Shown: piece by piece, positions 23,491 to 31,823 of the stretch | Layout of the letters: every line of letters begins with the position of its first letter | Position numbering within the stretch: the first letter of the stretch is position 1 | Origin: Oscillospiraceae bacterium | GTDB lineage: Bacteria > Bacillota > Clostridia > Oscillospirales > Ruminococcaceae | Assembly (NCBI GenBank): GCA_025757985.1 | Contig: CP107210.1 | Location: 992,001-1,056,000, forward strand | DNA length: 64,000 nt | Reading direction: 5' to 3' | The notes under the pieces: model-generated | Database searches by the model: none | The model's input: the letters and a program-made list of their open reading frames with translations, nothing else | Told to the model about the DNA's origin: nothing | Program-made: the position numbers and the translations under genes

Positions 23491-24795
23491 ACGCTCCCAG
23501 CCCTTTTGTCTGCCATATTCGGAAAACATTCTTGGGTTTGGGAAGTACCGCCAGCCGGAAATGCACTGGTTCATAATCTCGTTGATTTCCCGGATTTCCC
23601 ATTGCTTCGGCTCGTCAAAGACATGGTTCAAGGCTTCCTTGTAGAGCTGCTTGGAGCAGACCATGCTCCCGGTGTACTTATCAAGATACGCCTGTATCAT
23701 CCCGGCTTTGGTGTCCTCCGGCATAAAATCCCTCTGGTGTTCTTTGAGATACCGCTGCATGGCGGGGCTGAAAGCCAGCTTGAACCTGCCGCTTCGGTAA
23801 ATCTCCATCGCTTCCGCCCACATCTGCTCGATATAGGCTCTGGAAGCAGCTTCGTCCTCTAAAATGTGAACCTCGGCTTGCTCCGGGTACACCATGACGG
23901 GGATAAAGCGGCGGTTGCCGGAACGGTCAAGGGGCAGGAAGTCAAGGGCATTGGAAGTGCCGCCAAACACGCACTGACGGGGGCGGTCTGCCGGGTGGGT
24001 TTCATAGGGTATCTTGTAAACCTCTTTCTGCCGGCTTAAAAATGACTTGATTTCCTCAATGCTCTTGGCGTTTGCGGTTGCCATCATTTCCGACATTTCG
24101 ATAATCCAGTGACCTTGCAGCTTGCGGTACACATTGTCATCGTCCAACTTCCGCAAATCATCGGAGAACCACTCGTCCCGGACTGCCAGCAGACGGAAGA
24201 AGGTGGACTTGCCAGCCCCCTGACCGCCTACCAGACAGAGCATGATTTCAAACTTGCATCCGGGCTGAAAGGCTCGTGAGATTGCACCCAGCAGGAATAG
24301 CTTCAACGCTTCATAGGTGTAATCGTCTGCGTCAGCCCCCAAAAAGTGCCGCAGGCAGAAGCGGATTCGCTCTGTCCCATCCCACACAAGGGTATTGAGA
24401 TAATCCCGGATGGGATGGTACTTGTTTTCATTCGCCACAATCCCGATGGCGTTATCAATCTTTTTCTCATTGGTAAGCCCGTAGGTTTCTTCCAGATAGA
24501 GAAGCAGATACTTCATGTCCGTATCGTTTAAGGCGGTGCTTTCCCTGTGGAAACCGATGGGCTTTATGATGTCTTTGCGGTCGGTCAGGATGTTGTAGGC
24601 GATAGCCCCGGAAAGCAGCGGGTCACGCTGGAATACAGTCAGGCAGTTTCGTATGCTCTGACGGACACCGCCTTTCTCGGTAGTTTCCAGCCCCGCCTTG
24701 ATTTCCTCAATGCTCTGGGGCGGCTGCATGGCGTTTATGGTGTTTTTTAGTTCTTGCTGCGTCTGCGGCTGCAAGCTCTGCCATTCGCTGTTCAA
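23401..24795 (-). CDS. VirE-like (virulence-associated E) primase/helicase protein
   Basis: 464 aa. The Walker A motif GGQGAGKSTFFRLLA is near residue 190. It is followed by GHWIIEMSEMM as Walker B, an SFLSRQKEVYKIPYE segment and FGGTSNALDFL with DRSGNRRFIPV. This is the SF3-like helicase pattern of the VapE/VirE family in phages and mobilizable elements. With the CHC2 primase gene upstream, overlapping by 89 bases, it probably supports autonomous replication of the excised circle. The start codon is TTG, with GGATGTG in front. Confidence 0.88.
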   Translation of the reverse strand: MNSEWQSLQPQTQQELKNTINAMQPPQSIEEIKAGLETTEKGGVRQSIRNCLTVFQRDPLLSGAIAYNILTDRKDIIKPIGFHRESTALNDTDMKYLLLYLEETYGLTNEKKIDNAIGIVANENKYHPIRDYLNTLVWDGTERIRFCLRHFLGADADDYTYEALKLFLLGAISRAFQPGCKFEIMLCLVGGQGAGKSTFFRLLAVRDEWFSDDLRKLDDDNVYRKLQGHWIIEMSEMMATANAKSIEEIKSFLSRQKEVYKIPYETHPADRPRQCVFGGTSNALDFLPLDRSGNRRFIPVMVYPEQAEVHILEDEAASRAYIEQMWAEAMEIYRSGRFKLAFSPAMQRYLKEHQRDFMPEDTKAGMIQAYLDKYTGSMVCSKQLYKEALNHVFDEPKQWEIREINEIMNQCISGWRYFPNPRMFSEYGRQKGWERENPATDSGNPSEKTMDGFVEVTEQMELPF

Positions 24796-25351
24796 GCTGT
24801 ATCACATCCTTTCCGTAGTCCGTAATCAAAGCCGCTTTTTCCTCGGTTTCCCCGAACAGCAGCACATCCAGCAGATATTCCACATGGGCTTGCTTCTGTA
24901 AGGCTTCCACAAACCGGGGATGAAAGGCTTCCTCCGGGGAGTGTGGGGCATAATCTTTTCTCCATTCCCGGAGTAGGTGGAGATAATCGGCAAGGATACG
25001 GAAGCAGCGGTTCTTTGCTTCCTGAAACTGTTCCTCCGGGGATTTCTGCCGGGGCTTGGGCTTTTTTGCCTTTCCCGGCGGTTTCCAGTCCTCATAGGAA
25101 AGCCCGAAGTCCTGTGCCAGTTGTACGGCGGCTTCTTTCTTTCCCAGCCCATACAGGGCGGCGGCAAAATCAATCACATCCCCATCTGCACCGCAGCCGA
25201 AGCAGTGATAACGCCGATCCAGCTTCATGCTTGGGGTTTTATCGTTATGGAACGGGCAGCAAGCCATCCCGTTCCGACCTATATGGATTCCATAATGCTC
25301 CGCAGCCTGTCTTGTTGTGACGGACTGCTTCACAGTTTCAAATACATTCAA
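24707..25351 (-). CDS. CHC2 zinc-finger primase-like protein
   Basis: 214 aa. The CHC2 zinc ribbon of DnaG-type primases lies at about residues 30-60: CCPFHNDKTPS followed by YHCFGCGADGDVIDF, giving the Cys, His and Cys-x2-Cys ligands. The Toprim polymerase domain of full primases is absent. The rest is helical, with a basic Lys/Arg-rich linker (GKAKKPKPRQK). It is followed by the overlapping VirE-like gene. Together they probably form a split primase-helicase. AAGGAGGG supports the start. Confidence 0.9.
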   Translation of the reverse strand: MNVFETVKQSVTTRQAAEHYGIHIGRNGMACCPFHNDKTPSMKLDRRYHCFGCGADGDVIDFAAALYGLGKKEAAVQLAQDFGLSYEDWKPPGKAKKPKPRQKSPEEQFQEAKNRCFRILADYLHLLREWRKDYAPHSPEEAFHPRFVEALQKQAHVEYLLDVLLFGETEEKAALITDYGKDVIQLEQRMAELAAADAARTKKHHKRHAAAPEH

Positions 25352-25416
25352 ATCTATCCCTCCTTGAAAAAAAGAAAAGCACCTGACATTCTCAATCTGA
25401 AAATGGCAAGTGCCTG

Positions 25417-26997
25417 TTAAAGTTCCATATCCTGTTGTTTGTGTTTTGTCTGCACCGGGGCAGTTCTTTGTGCTTTTTTCTCGTCAGCCTTATCCTGCAA
25501 GACTTCTTTGATAGGCTGTTTCTTGGGCGGCTCTTTGCTTTCCTCTGTGCCGGGGGTGGCTTTCCGTACCCAGTAACGGATATCCCGCAGCTTCTTCAAA
25601 TCCTCCTGTACCTCGGTCAGCGGTGTTTTCAGGGCTGCAATTTCTTCCAGAAGCGTTTCCTGCTCCTCTTGCAGCTCCTTTTGGGTACTGTCCTTATCGT
25701 CCGGGTGCTTGGCAAGGTAGGCGGCGGCTTTCTCATACCGGGCAACCTCCGGGTGTTCCTGTTTGAATTTTTCCTTTGTTTTCTTAAAAAATATCTTCTG
25801 GTACTTCTCATAGACAGCCTTACATTCTTTGCAGTCTGTCCGGCTGGCAAGAATCCCGTCAATCACTTTGCTGCGGGCTTCCTTTGGCTTCATCTGACTG
25901 CGGTAATCTGCGGCTGATTTCCCGGAAGATTCCAGAAATACTTCTAAGTCCTCCACAGTAGAAAGCCCCTTTTGACGGAGATAGGACAGGGCTTCGCTGA
26001 CTGCCTTTAAGTCCTGTGAAGTCCCCCGGTTCTGTCCAGCCCTTGTCCAGTCCTTCCGTTCTTCCTTTCGTATCTCCATATACTTCATCAGCAGATTGGG
26101 AAGAAGTGTCGCTTCCTCCGCCGCCTTTTGTGCAAGCAGTTCTTTTCGTTTTTCTCCCAGCTCGGTAATCCAGCCTTTGAGGTTTTGGATAAGCTGCCGG
26201 ATGGACTTCATCAGGCGGTTGGCGGCTCTGATTTCCCGGTTCAGGTTTCCGATATTCGTCTGGATACCACGCTTTTCCATCTGCCGGACAGCAGCCCCCT
26301 CATGGACAGTGGGGACAATATCAAGCCCCTGTCTGGCATAGGAACGCAAGTCCACACGCTCCGGACGGTCATTGGCTTCCAGATAGCGGTTCTGGATGAC
26401 CTCCCATTCATGCCGCCAGATTTCGCAATACTTCTGGTCGTTCCAATCCACCGTATCCTCCTTGTGGCTTTTCCATCTGCCGGACGGAAGTTTTATCCGT
26501 TCCCCGTTTTCGTCAAGGTCATAAACCTTGCGGCTCTTGGGAAGCCATTTTCCATGTTCGTCCATTGCCCTCATAGTGAGCATGACATGGGCGTGGGGAT
26601 TGTGTCCCGGCGGATGGGGGTCATGGATTGCAAAATCAGCAATCATGCCTTTGGAAACAAACTGCTGCTCACAAAACTCCCGGACAAGGACAGCATACTG
26701 GTCGGGTGGTATCTCTCTTGGGATGGTAAGCACCCACCGCCTTGCAAGCTGGGAGTTCCATTGCTTTTCCACCGCTTCGGCGGCGTTCCATAAGGTATTG
26801 CGGTCTGCATACGACCGTGGGGCGTTTGCCGGGAGCAGAATTTCATTGTGGACAATACCACGCTTTTCCGGGTAGTGCTTCACTTGCTGGTCGTATTCAC
26901 AGAACAGCTTTTCGCCGCTTTGGTAAGCAGCGGCGGCAACCGCAGACTGCCGCTGGCTGCGCTGAACAATCGTGATTTCGTTGTGTGGGCAGGGCAT
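25417..26997 (-). CDS. mobA: MobQ-family (MobA/MobL) relaxase
   Basis: 526 aa. The N-terminal relaxase domain contains SAVAAAAYQSGEKL (the conserved region around the catalytic Tyr) and the three-His motif GHNPHAHVMLTMR near residue 135. The remaining 300 residues are coiled-coil rich with a basic C-terminus. The enzyme nicks the origin of transfer and stays bound to the DNA end that is moved by another conjugation system. It is the only relaxase in the 34 kb element. A candidate oriT lies about 750 bases upstream (27,740-27,783). AAAGGAGGG precedes the start. Confidence 0.94.
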   Translation of the reverse strand: MPCPHNEITIVQRSQRQSAVAAAAYQSGEKLFCEYDQQVKHYPEKRGIVHNEILLPANAPRSYADRNTLWNAAEAVEKQWNSQLARRWVLTIPREIPPDQYAVLVREFCEQQFVSKGMIADFAIHDPHPPGHNPHAHVMLTMRAMDEHGKWLPKSRKVYDLDENGERIKLPSGRWKSHKEDTVDWNDQKYCEIWRHEWEVIQNRYLEANDRPERVDLRSYARQGLDIVPTVHEGAAVRQMEKRGIQTNIGNLNREIRAANRLMKSIRQLIQNLKGWITELGEKRKELLAQKAAEEATLLPNLLMKYMEIRKEERKDWTRAGQNRGTSQDLKAVSEALSYLRQKGLSTVEDLEVFLESSGKSAADYRSQMKPKEARSKVIDGILASRTDCKECKAVYEKYQKIFFKKTKEKFKQEHPEVARYEKAAAYLAKHPDDKDSTQKELQEEQETLLEEIAALKTPLTEVQEDLKKLRDIRYWVRKATPGTEESKEPPKKQPIKEVLQDKADEKKAQRTAPVQTKHKQQDMEL

Positions 26998-27181
26998 TTC
27001 GTGTCCCTCCTTTCGGTAATTGGTGGATGAGGTGGCGTTTTACCACCCCACCTTGGGCAGAAAAAAAGCAGGAGACCTTTTCAGATTTCCTGCTTGGTGT
27101 GCCACTGTGTAGGCGGCGGGTATTTAGTTGTGAAAGTTCGGGGCAAGTTGACCCGATGTGTAGGGAATGAAAAACTGGAAA

Positions 27182-27403
27182 TTATTTTTCTTTGCATTTT
27201 ATACCGTAATTTCCCCTACTACCATTTTCGTAGCCCCGATATATTTCATATCTTTTTCCATTTATCTCCACTTCGTCATCGTTAATAAATGTATAAGACT
27301 CGCCATTTTCTTCACAATATTTTGAAATTGCTTCCATAGTTTTTGCAAGAGTTGGGTAATTGGTACTATCCTCATAAGGAACCCAAAAAGCCTTTTTAAA
27401 CAT
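27182..27403 (-). CDS. Small protein of unknown function
   Basis: 73 aa beginning MFKKAFWVPYEDSTNYPTL, with a helical middle (TMEAISKYCEENG) and two beta hairpins (DEVEINGKRYEIYRGYENG). No family is recognised. GAAGGAGG lies upstream. The AT-rich composition differs from its GC-richer neighbours, which suggests a separate acquisition within the mobilizable element. It sits between the relaxase gene and the candidate oriT. Confidence 0.6.
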   Translation of the reverse strand: MFKKAFWVPYEDSTNYPTLAKTMEAISKYCEENGESYTFINDDEVEINGKRYEIYRGYENGSRGNYGIKCKEK

Positions 27404-27739
27404 ATAAAATACCTCCTTCTAATTTGTTAAATAATCCACGAATTTTCAAATCTTTGTAAAATAATAGTATCATACAACTTCGCAAAAGTCCACTTATAAC
27501 TTCTAATTTGTTGCTGTCTTTATTATACTGCATTGCCTATCGAAAAGATAGTATATTTTATAAAACTTGTCGGCTGGGAACAGCTTGCAATGCAAGGTGT
27601 CCCCAGATGGCAAGTCCACAAAAGGGTAGCTGGCGAAAGCCAGCGCAGGGGAAGCGTAGCGTCCCCTGTTTGATTTGGAGCAGACCATGACTGCGGAAAA
27701 TCACAGCCCTCCGGCGAGGAGCCTTCGGAGAACGCAATG
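27404..27739. other. Non-coding leader between the 73-aa gene and oriT
   Basis: No supported gene is seen. The stretch from about 27,570 to 27,720 has higher GC with short inverted words (AGCTGGCGAAAGCCAGC near 27631; GGGAAGCGTAGCGTCCC near 27650). Such segments commonly accompany MobQ oriT regions. Upstream of it lies an AT-rich stretch with a TATACT-like box. Confidence 0.35.
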
Positions 27740-27783
27740 CACCAACCTCTGGGTGGTGTATAATTGCGCCCTTAGTAAACTAA
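27740..27783. other. Candidate origin of transfer (oriT) of the MobQ relaxase
   Basis: The inverted repeat CACCAACC (27740-27747)/GGGTGGTG (27751-27758) is followed after six bases by TGCGCCCT (27765-27772). RSF1010-type MobQ origins have the same order of an inverted repeat followed by a TAAGTGCGCCCT nick region. A palindrome CCTTAGTAAACTAAGG follows. Confidence 0.6.
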
Positions 27784-28076
27784 GGGGTTTCCGGCTTCTC
27801 CCGTTCCAGCAGTTTTTTCAACAGTTCCTGTGTGTCCTGTCTGTGAAAAATGAGTTTCAACAACAGCATGACATCATCATCTGTCAGGCGTTCCGGCTCT
27901 TGTAGAAAACTTTCCAGCATACCGCCACGAGTACAGAGCCGGTGCGTCCGTTCCTTTCGGGTAAGCTGCTTTAACTGGTGCTGCAATGCCTTTTCATCAT
28001 TGATGGCTTTCCGCAGTTTCTTTTCGCTTTTCTCCAGCTCCCGGTTTAGCTTTTCCAGCTTTGAGGTATCAGGCAA
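27780..28076 (-). CDS. DUF3847 family protein
   Basis: 98 aa, with a long coiled-coil (LEKLNRELEKSEKKLRKAINDEKAL, in blocks) and a polar C-terminal half with RTHRLCTRGGMLESFL. This is the pattern of DUF3847 proteins, which accompany relaxase genes in clostridial mobilizable elements. The start is TTG, overlapping the upstream RepA-like gene by 8 bases. Its stop lies inside the palindrome next to oriT. A role in mobilization is plausible but not shown. Confidence 0.8.
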   Translation of the reverse strand: MPDTSKLEKLNRELEKSEKKLRKAINDEKALQHQLKQLTRKERTHRLCTRGGMLESFLQEPERLTDDDVMLLLKLIFHRQDTQELLKKLLEREKPETP

Positions 28077-28410
28077 GGGCAGCGTCCCCCTTTCCCGGTA
28101 TCAGCACATAAATCCGGTTTGGTTCTCCAACGCCCTGACGCACCCGCATGATAAGTCCGGCGGTTTCCAGTTCATTCAGAGAACGCTTGACCGTCATAGG
28201 ACTGCGGGACAGGACTGCGGCAATGGCTGTGACAGGGAAGCAGACAAACAGGATTCCGTTCTCGTCCTCCTGCCCTTTGGATAGCATAGCGTCCAGCATC
28301 CGGCAGTACATGACCTTTGCGGTGCTGCTGACTGGAAATCCTGTCAACGCTCTGGGAAATGGCATACAGGGCGGCAGTGGTGTGTCTATCGTCATAAATT
28401 CAAAATTCAT
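28069..28410 (-). CDS. RepA-like replication initiator N-domain protein
   Basis: 113 aa. It begins MNFEFMTIDTPLPPCMPFPRAL and contains SSTAKVMYCRMLDAMLSKG, IAAVLSRSPMTVKRSLNELETAGLI and a wing with RVRQGVGEPNRIYVLIP. This winged-helix arrangement is the DNA-binding N-terminal domain of RepA_N initiators, here without the C-terminal part. It may bind the element's origin or act as a regulator. It overlaps both neighbours by a few bases, so the three genes form one translational unit. Confidence 0.75.
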   Translation of the reverse strand: MNFEFMTIDTPLPPCMPFPRALTGFPVSSTAKVMYCRMLDAMLSKGQEDENGILFVCFPVTAIAAVLSRSPMTVKRSLNELETAGLIMRVRQGVGEPNRIYVLIPGKGDAALA

Positions 28411-28595
28411 TCGGTGTGTTCCTCCTTTTTCTTTGCTCGTTTGGATAAATAACGGGGGCAGTCAATCACAACCGCCCGGAAGCTCTGCTTGCACCCATGC
28501 TGGCATTTCCGGCATAATTCGTTGTAAGTGACACGCCCCCGGTCATTGAGGTAAAAGGAAAGCTCCTGTTTCCTCTTTTTGCTCATTCTCGGCAT
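28407..28595 (-). CDS. Small Cys-containing protein of mobilizable elements
   Basis: 62 aa, strongly basic. KKRKQELSFYLNDRGRVTYNELCRKC is followed by QHGCKQSFRAVVIDCPRYLSKRAKKK. Four Cys residues (two as C-x2-C) suggest a small zinc site. The stop codon overlaps the start of the RepA-like gene (ATGA). I have no firm family name for it; its fixed place in front of the initiator gene suggests a DNA-binding accessory role. Confidence 0.65.
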   Translation of the reverse strand: MPRMSKKRKQELSFYLNDRGRVTYNELCRKCQHGCKQSFRAVVIDCPRYLSKRAKKKEEHTE

Positions 28596-29078
28596 ATTGC
28601 GCTTCCTCCCGTTTTTGTGTATGGTTTCGGGGCGATTTTCGGAAAAATTACAGCCATAGAGCCGCCTAAAATCTCCCGAAGTATCAGCGATAGGGTAGAC
28701 TATCCCCCTATCAGATTGTCGTGTTTCGGTATCATTTCGGTGTCAGTTCGCCAGTTCTCCCCGGTGTCGTTCCTCCCCTGAATCTCACAGCGGCGTATCG
28801 CTCCCTTTGGTACGCTCGTTTCGGTCAGGGTTCCTCCACATCCCTGCCAAAAGTCATGGCACTACATCGCCGGGGAAGCATATCCCACACAGGCTGGTCA
28901 TTCGATTGGAATAATCCATCGATGAACTACCTGTATCATAGAACATTTTTGTGCCCTGTGCCGTATGTCCACAAAGTAGGAATTAGGGGTAAAAATCAGA
29001 AATTTCCACGATTGCGGAAAGTGTGCTATAATCCAGTTAAGCGGCAGCAATGCAACCGCCGGAAAGGAGCGTGCGCCC
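28596..29078. other. Intergenic region between divergent genes, with repeats
   Basis: No gene is supported. TTTCGGT occurs three times within about 75 bases (28623, 28712 and 28728 areas), and GATAGGG/CCCCCTATC forms an inverted repeat near 28690-28712. The right end holds the promoter of the XRE gene at 29,079. The region could contain an origin or regulator sites. Confidence 0.4.
29003..29032 (+). promoter_or_regulatory. Promoter/operator of the XRE gene at 29,079
   Basis: TATAAT at 29027-29032 is preceded by TGTGC and by an inverted repeat TTTCC...GGAAA (29003-29020) that overlaps the expected -35 position. This could be a site for autoregulation. Confidence 0.5.
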
Positions 29079-29885
29079 ATGAAAGGAGCAACAAGCATAC
29101 AGGAACGCCTTTGGGAACTCCGCAAGGACAAAGGCTTAAATCTGGAAGAACTATCAAAGCTGACGGGTATTTCCAAATCTGCTCTCGGAAGTTATGAAAA
29201 AGAGGATTTTAAGGAAATCAATCATGGCAACCTTATCACGCTGGCAGACTTCTATGGGGTTTCCGTTGATTATCTACTGTGCCGGACAGAGAACAGGGAG
29301 CAGATCAACACGTCATTGACGGAGCTGCATTTGAATGATGAGATGGTTGCTCTCCTGAAAAGCGGTCGGATTAACAACCGTCTGCTCTGTGAGCTTGCCA
29401 CACATAAAGATTTTATCAAGTTTCTTGCAGACATTGAGATTTATGTGGACGGGATTGCCACCATGCAGATTCAAAATCTCAATGCACTTGTCGATACCGT
29501 CCGGCATGAAATCATTGAACGGTATCGCCCCGGCGAAGATGACCCGCATTTGAAAGTGCTGCAAGCCGCCCATATCAGCGATGATGAATATTTCAGCCAC
29601 ATGGTTCTGGATGACCTCAATCTCATTATCCGGGATATTCGGGAAGCTCACAAAAAGGACAGTGAGAGTGCGCCCCAGACCACCGTTGCCGATGAACTGA
29701 AAGAAAATCTGGAAGCGGTCGAAAATTTCAAGGGCAGTCGGGATGAAAAGCTCGTTGTCCTTTACTGCAAGCAGCTCGGTATCAACTATAAAAATCTGTC
29801 AGATGAAGAATTTCGCTGGCTCATTCGGATTCTCAAAAAATCAAAGAAAATGGGAACGCCTATCAGCCAAAGGAAAAAACGGTAA
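29079..29885 (+). CDS. XRE-family regulator of the mobilizable element
   Basis: 268 aa. The N-terminal Cro/C1-type HTH (about 5-65) contains LWELRKDKGLNLEELSKLTGISKSALGSYEKE, in blocks LNLEELSKLTG and KSALGSYE, and ends in DFYGVSVDYLLC. The long C-terminal region is helical, without recognisable catalytic residues. AAAGGAG precedes the start. It is transcribed away from the replication/mobilization genes and ends in a strong terminator. It probably represses the element's own genes. Confidence 0.82.
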   Translation: MKGATSIQERLWELRKDKGLNLEELSKLTGISKSALGSYEKEDFKEINHGNLITLADFYGVSVDYLLCRTENREQINTSLTELHLNDEMVALLKSGRINNRLLCELATHKDFIKFLADIEIYVDGIATMQIQNLNALVDTVRHEIIERYRPGEDDPHLKVLQAAHISDDEYFSHMVLDDLNLIIRDIREAHKKDSESAPQTTVADELKENLEAVENFKGSRDEKLVVLYCKQLGINYKNLSDEEFRWLIRILKKSKKMGTPISQRKKR

Positions 29886-29888
29886 AGA

Positions 29889-29936
29889 AAAACCGCTGTT
29901 GCATGGTTTGTTAGCTTCCATGTAGCAGCGGTTTTT
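29889..29936 (+). terminator. Terminator of the XRE gene
   Basis: AAACCGCTGTTGCATGG pairs with CCATGTAGCAGCGGTTT (one mismatch). A TTTTT run follows. Confidence 0.85.
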
Positions 29937-29978
29937 ACTGTGGTTATTCAGTTGAAAATCAGAACGATAAACTGGAAG

Positions 29979-31280
29979 TTATCGATTTCTTTGTGCGCTG
30001 TATCTAACGGACAGCACAATGCTTACTGATGCGGTAATGACCTTTGCAAATACGGCGCTCCACCAAATCGTGATTTGACCGCCAAACACCGGCGGCAGCA
30101 TCAGCATCAACACCAGCATGATGATGGGTTCGATAAAGGTCAGAACATAGGACAGCACACTTTTTTCGGTTGCGTAGAAAGCCGCCGCGGAAACTCGTGT
30201 GATGGCGTCAAACGGAACCGACACAAGGAAGATCGGCATGACCTTTATGACCCCTGCGTTTACCTCGGCAGATGAACCGAACAGTAGTCCAATCTTTCCA
30301 CGGAGCAGGTAAATCAGAATCGCACTGATTACCGCCAAAACCATGGAAAATTCATACGCCAGCGTTTTGGTTTGTTTGAGCGATTTTTCTTCGCCTGCTC
30401 CGTAGAACTGACTCATGAGCGGCTGGCTACCATCACCGACACCCTGCAAAAGAAGATAAACAATGCAGATGATATAGGAGATACAGGCATAGGTGGCGAT
30501 AGCCTCCTGTCCGCCATAATAAACCGAAAATCGGTTGATGATCACAAGAGAGATATTTGGGGCAAGGGTCAAGCCAAATGGAGCAAGTCCGATTTTTAAT
30601 ATCTGAAATGCCGTTTTCGGGGTATCAACAGGTGCGATTTTCAGAGTGAGGTTCTTTTTGATGGCGCAATACACGAGTGCAACCGCCATGGTAACTCCCT
30701 GCCCAATAATGGTCGCCAATGCCGCACCGTACATGCCCCGTCCAAGAACCCACACAAAAGTATAGTCAAGAGCAACATTGGTAGCAAAGCCGCAGATCAT
30801 AGCGATCATTGCCCACAAAGAACCGCCGTAATTACGCATAAACGGAACCAGTCCGGTGCCGAACACCTGTAAAATCGCTCCAAGGGCAATTACCTTGATA
30901 TACTCATTTCCCAGAGTAAGCAACTCGCCCGATGCACCAAGGGCAGAAAGGATTTTCTCTGAAGTGAAGAAAACGGTGACAGTCAGGACAGCGCTGAAAA
31001 GAAGCATCAGCCATGTTGCACCGGCAACGAACTCCCGTGCTTTTTTCTCATTTCCTGCTGCTTTCAGAATGGAGTATTTGACTGAACCACCCATTCCGAT
31101 TCCTGTCCCTACGGATTGCAGGACCGCCGTGATGGGATATGCAATGTTGATTGCGGAAAGTCCGGCATCCCCGATTGAGTTGCCTACAAAGAAACCGTCA
31201 ACGATGGCATACACCCCGGAAAGCGCAAAGGATAACACGGACGGAATCACATACTGAAAGAAAGTCCGCTTGTTATTCAC
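29979..31280 (-). CDS. MATE family multidrug efflux transporter (MepA-like)
   Basis: 433 aa with twelve predicted membrane segments. Family landmarks are YAIVDGFFVGNSIGDAGLSAINIAYPI, GTGIGMGGS and LPGQPLMSQFYGAG-like QPLMSQFYGAGEE. These proteins expel cationic drugs in exchange for sodium ions or protons. It is encoded directly after, and overlapping by 8 bases, a MarR repressor. The pair resembles the mepR-mepA efflux module. In Tn4451-like elements a resistance gene occupies this place, so this is probably cargo. The substrate range is unknown. Confidence 0.9.
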   Translation of the reverse strand: MNNKRTFFQYVIPSVLSFALSGVYAIVDGFFVGNSIGDAGLSAINIAYPITAVLQSVGTGIGMGGSVKYSILKAAGNEKKAREFVAGATWLMLLFSAVLTVTVFFTSEKILSALGASGELLTLGNEYIKVIALGAILQVFGTGLVPFMRNYGGSLWAMIAMICGFATNVALDYTFVWVLGRGMYGAALATIIGQGVTMAVALVYCAIKKNLTLKIAPVDTPKTAFQILKIGLAPFGLTLAPNISLVIINRFSVYYGGQEAIATYACISYIICIVYLLLQGVGDGSQPLMSQFYGAGEEKSLKQTKTLAYEFSMVLAVISAILIYLLRGKIGLLFGSSAEVNAGVIKVMPIFLVSVPFDAITRVSAAAFYATEKSVLSYVLTFIEPIIMLVLMLMLPPVFGGQITIWWSAVFAKVITASVSIVLSVRYSAQRNR

Positions 31281-31707
31281 TGCCCAGACCTCCTCTCAGC
31301 TCTCTTTCAAAGAGAAGATTGAAAAGGTCAAGAATTTCACACATGGCTTGGAGCCGTTCGTTCCCGATTGTTCTATAAACCTTCTCCTCGGCTTTTCGTA
31401 AAGGCGCAATCATTCTGTGGGCGTATACCTGTCCGCTTTCAGTCAAGACGATCCGCTTCTCACGTTTATCGCCCTCGCTGGCCTCCAACAGTAAATAGCC
31501 CTTCTTTTGAAGTGCGCTCACGACCGTATGAACCGTCTGTTTTTGCATACCGAAATTCTCTGCGATCTGCTTTTGCGTCAGTTCTCCCATGGATTCCAGC
31601 GCATACAGCACCATCATTTCCGGGTATCCGACGCCAAGTACTGAAGCTGCTTTTGTATATAGCGCAGTGCTTTTCGCCCACGCAACGTTAAAATGATTGT
31701 TTTCCAT
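31273..31707 (-). CDS. MarR-family regulator of the MATE pump (MepR-like)
   Basis: 144 aa, a complete winged-helix MarR protein. The recognition region is MGELTQKQIAENFGMQKQTVHTVVSALQKKGYL, in blocks TQKQIAENFG and QTVHTVVSAL. The wing is LLEASEGDKREKRIVLTESG. Dimerisation helices lie at both ends. AGGAGGA precedes the start. A perfect inverted repeat sits between the -10 box and the ribosome binding site, so it most likely represses its own operon and releases it when a drug-like ligand binds. Confidence 0.9.
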   Translation of the reverse strand: MENNHFNVAWAKSTALYTKAASVLGVGYPEMMVLYALESMGELTQKQIAENFGMQKQTVHTVVSALQKKGYLLLEASEGDKREKRIVLTESGQVYAHRMIAPLRKAEEKVYRTIGNERLQAMCEILDLFNLLFERELRGGLGSE

Positions 31708-31723
31708 AAGTCCTCCTCTTACA

Positions 31724-31772
31724 AATAGTATTTACAAATACTATTATAGTATATTGTAAGGACTATTGTCAA
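31724..31772 (-). promoter_or_regulatory. Promoter and operator of the marR-MATE operon
   Basis: Minus-strand TTGACA (31767-31772) and TATAAT (31743-31748) are 18 bases apart. AATAGTATTT (31724-31733) and AAATACTATT (31736-31745) form a perfect inverted repeat with a 2-base centre, overlapping the -10 box and the transcription start. Confidence 0.8.
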
Positions 31773-31823
31773 GGGCGTATGGAGCAAAAAATTCTTATTT
31801 GTCATAATCATTCTACCATACCG

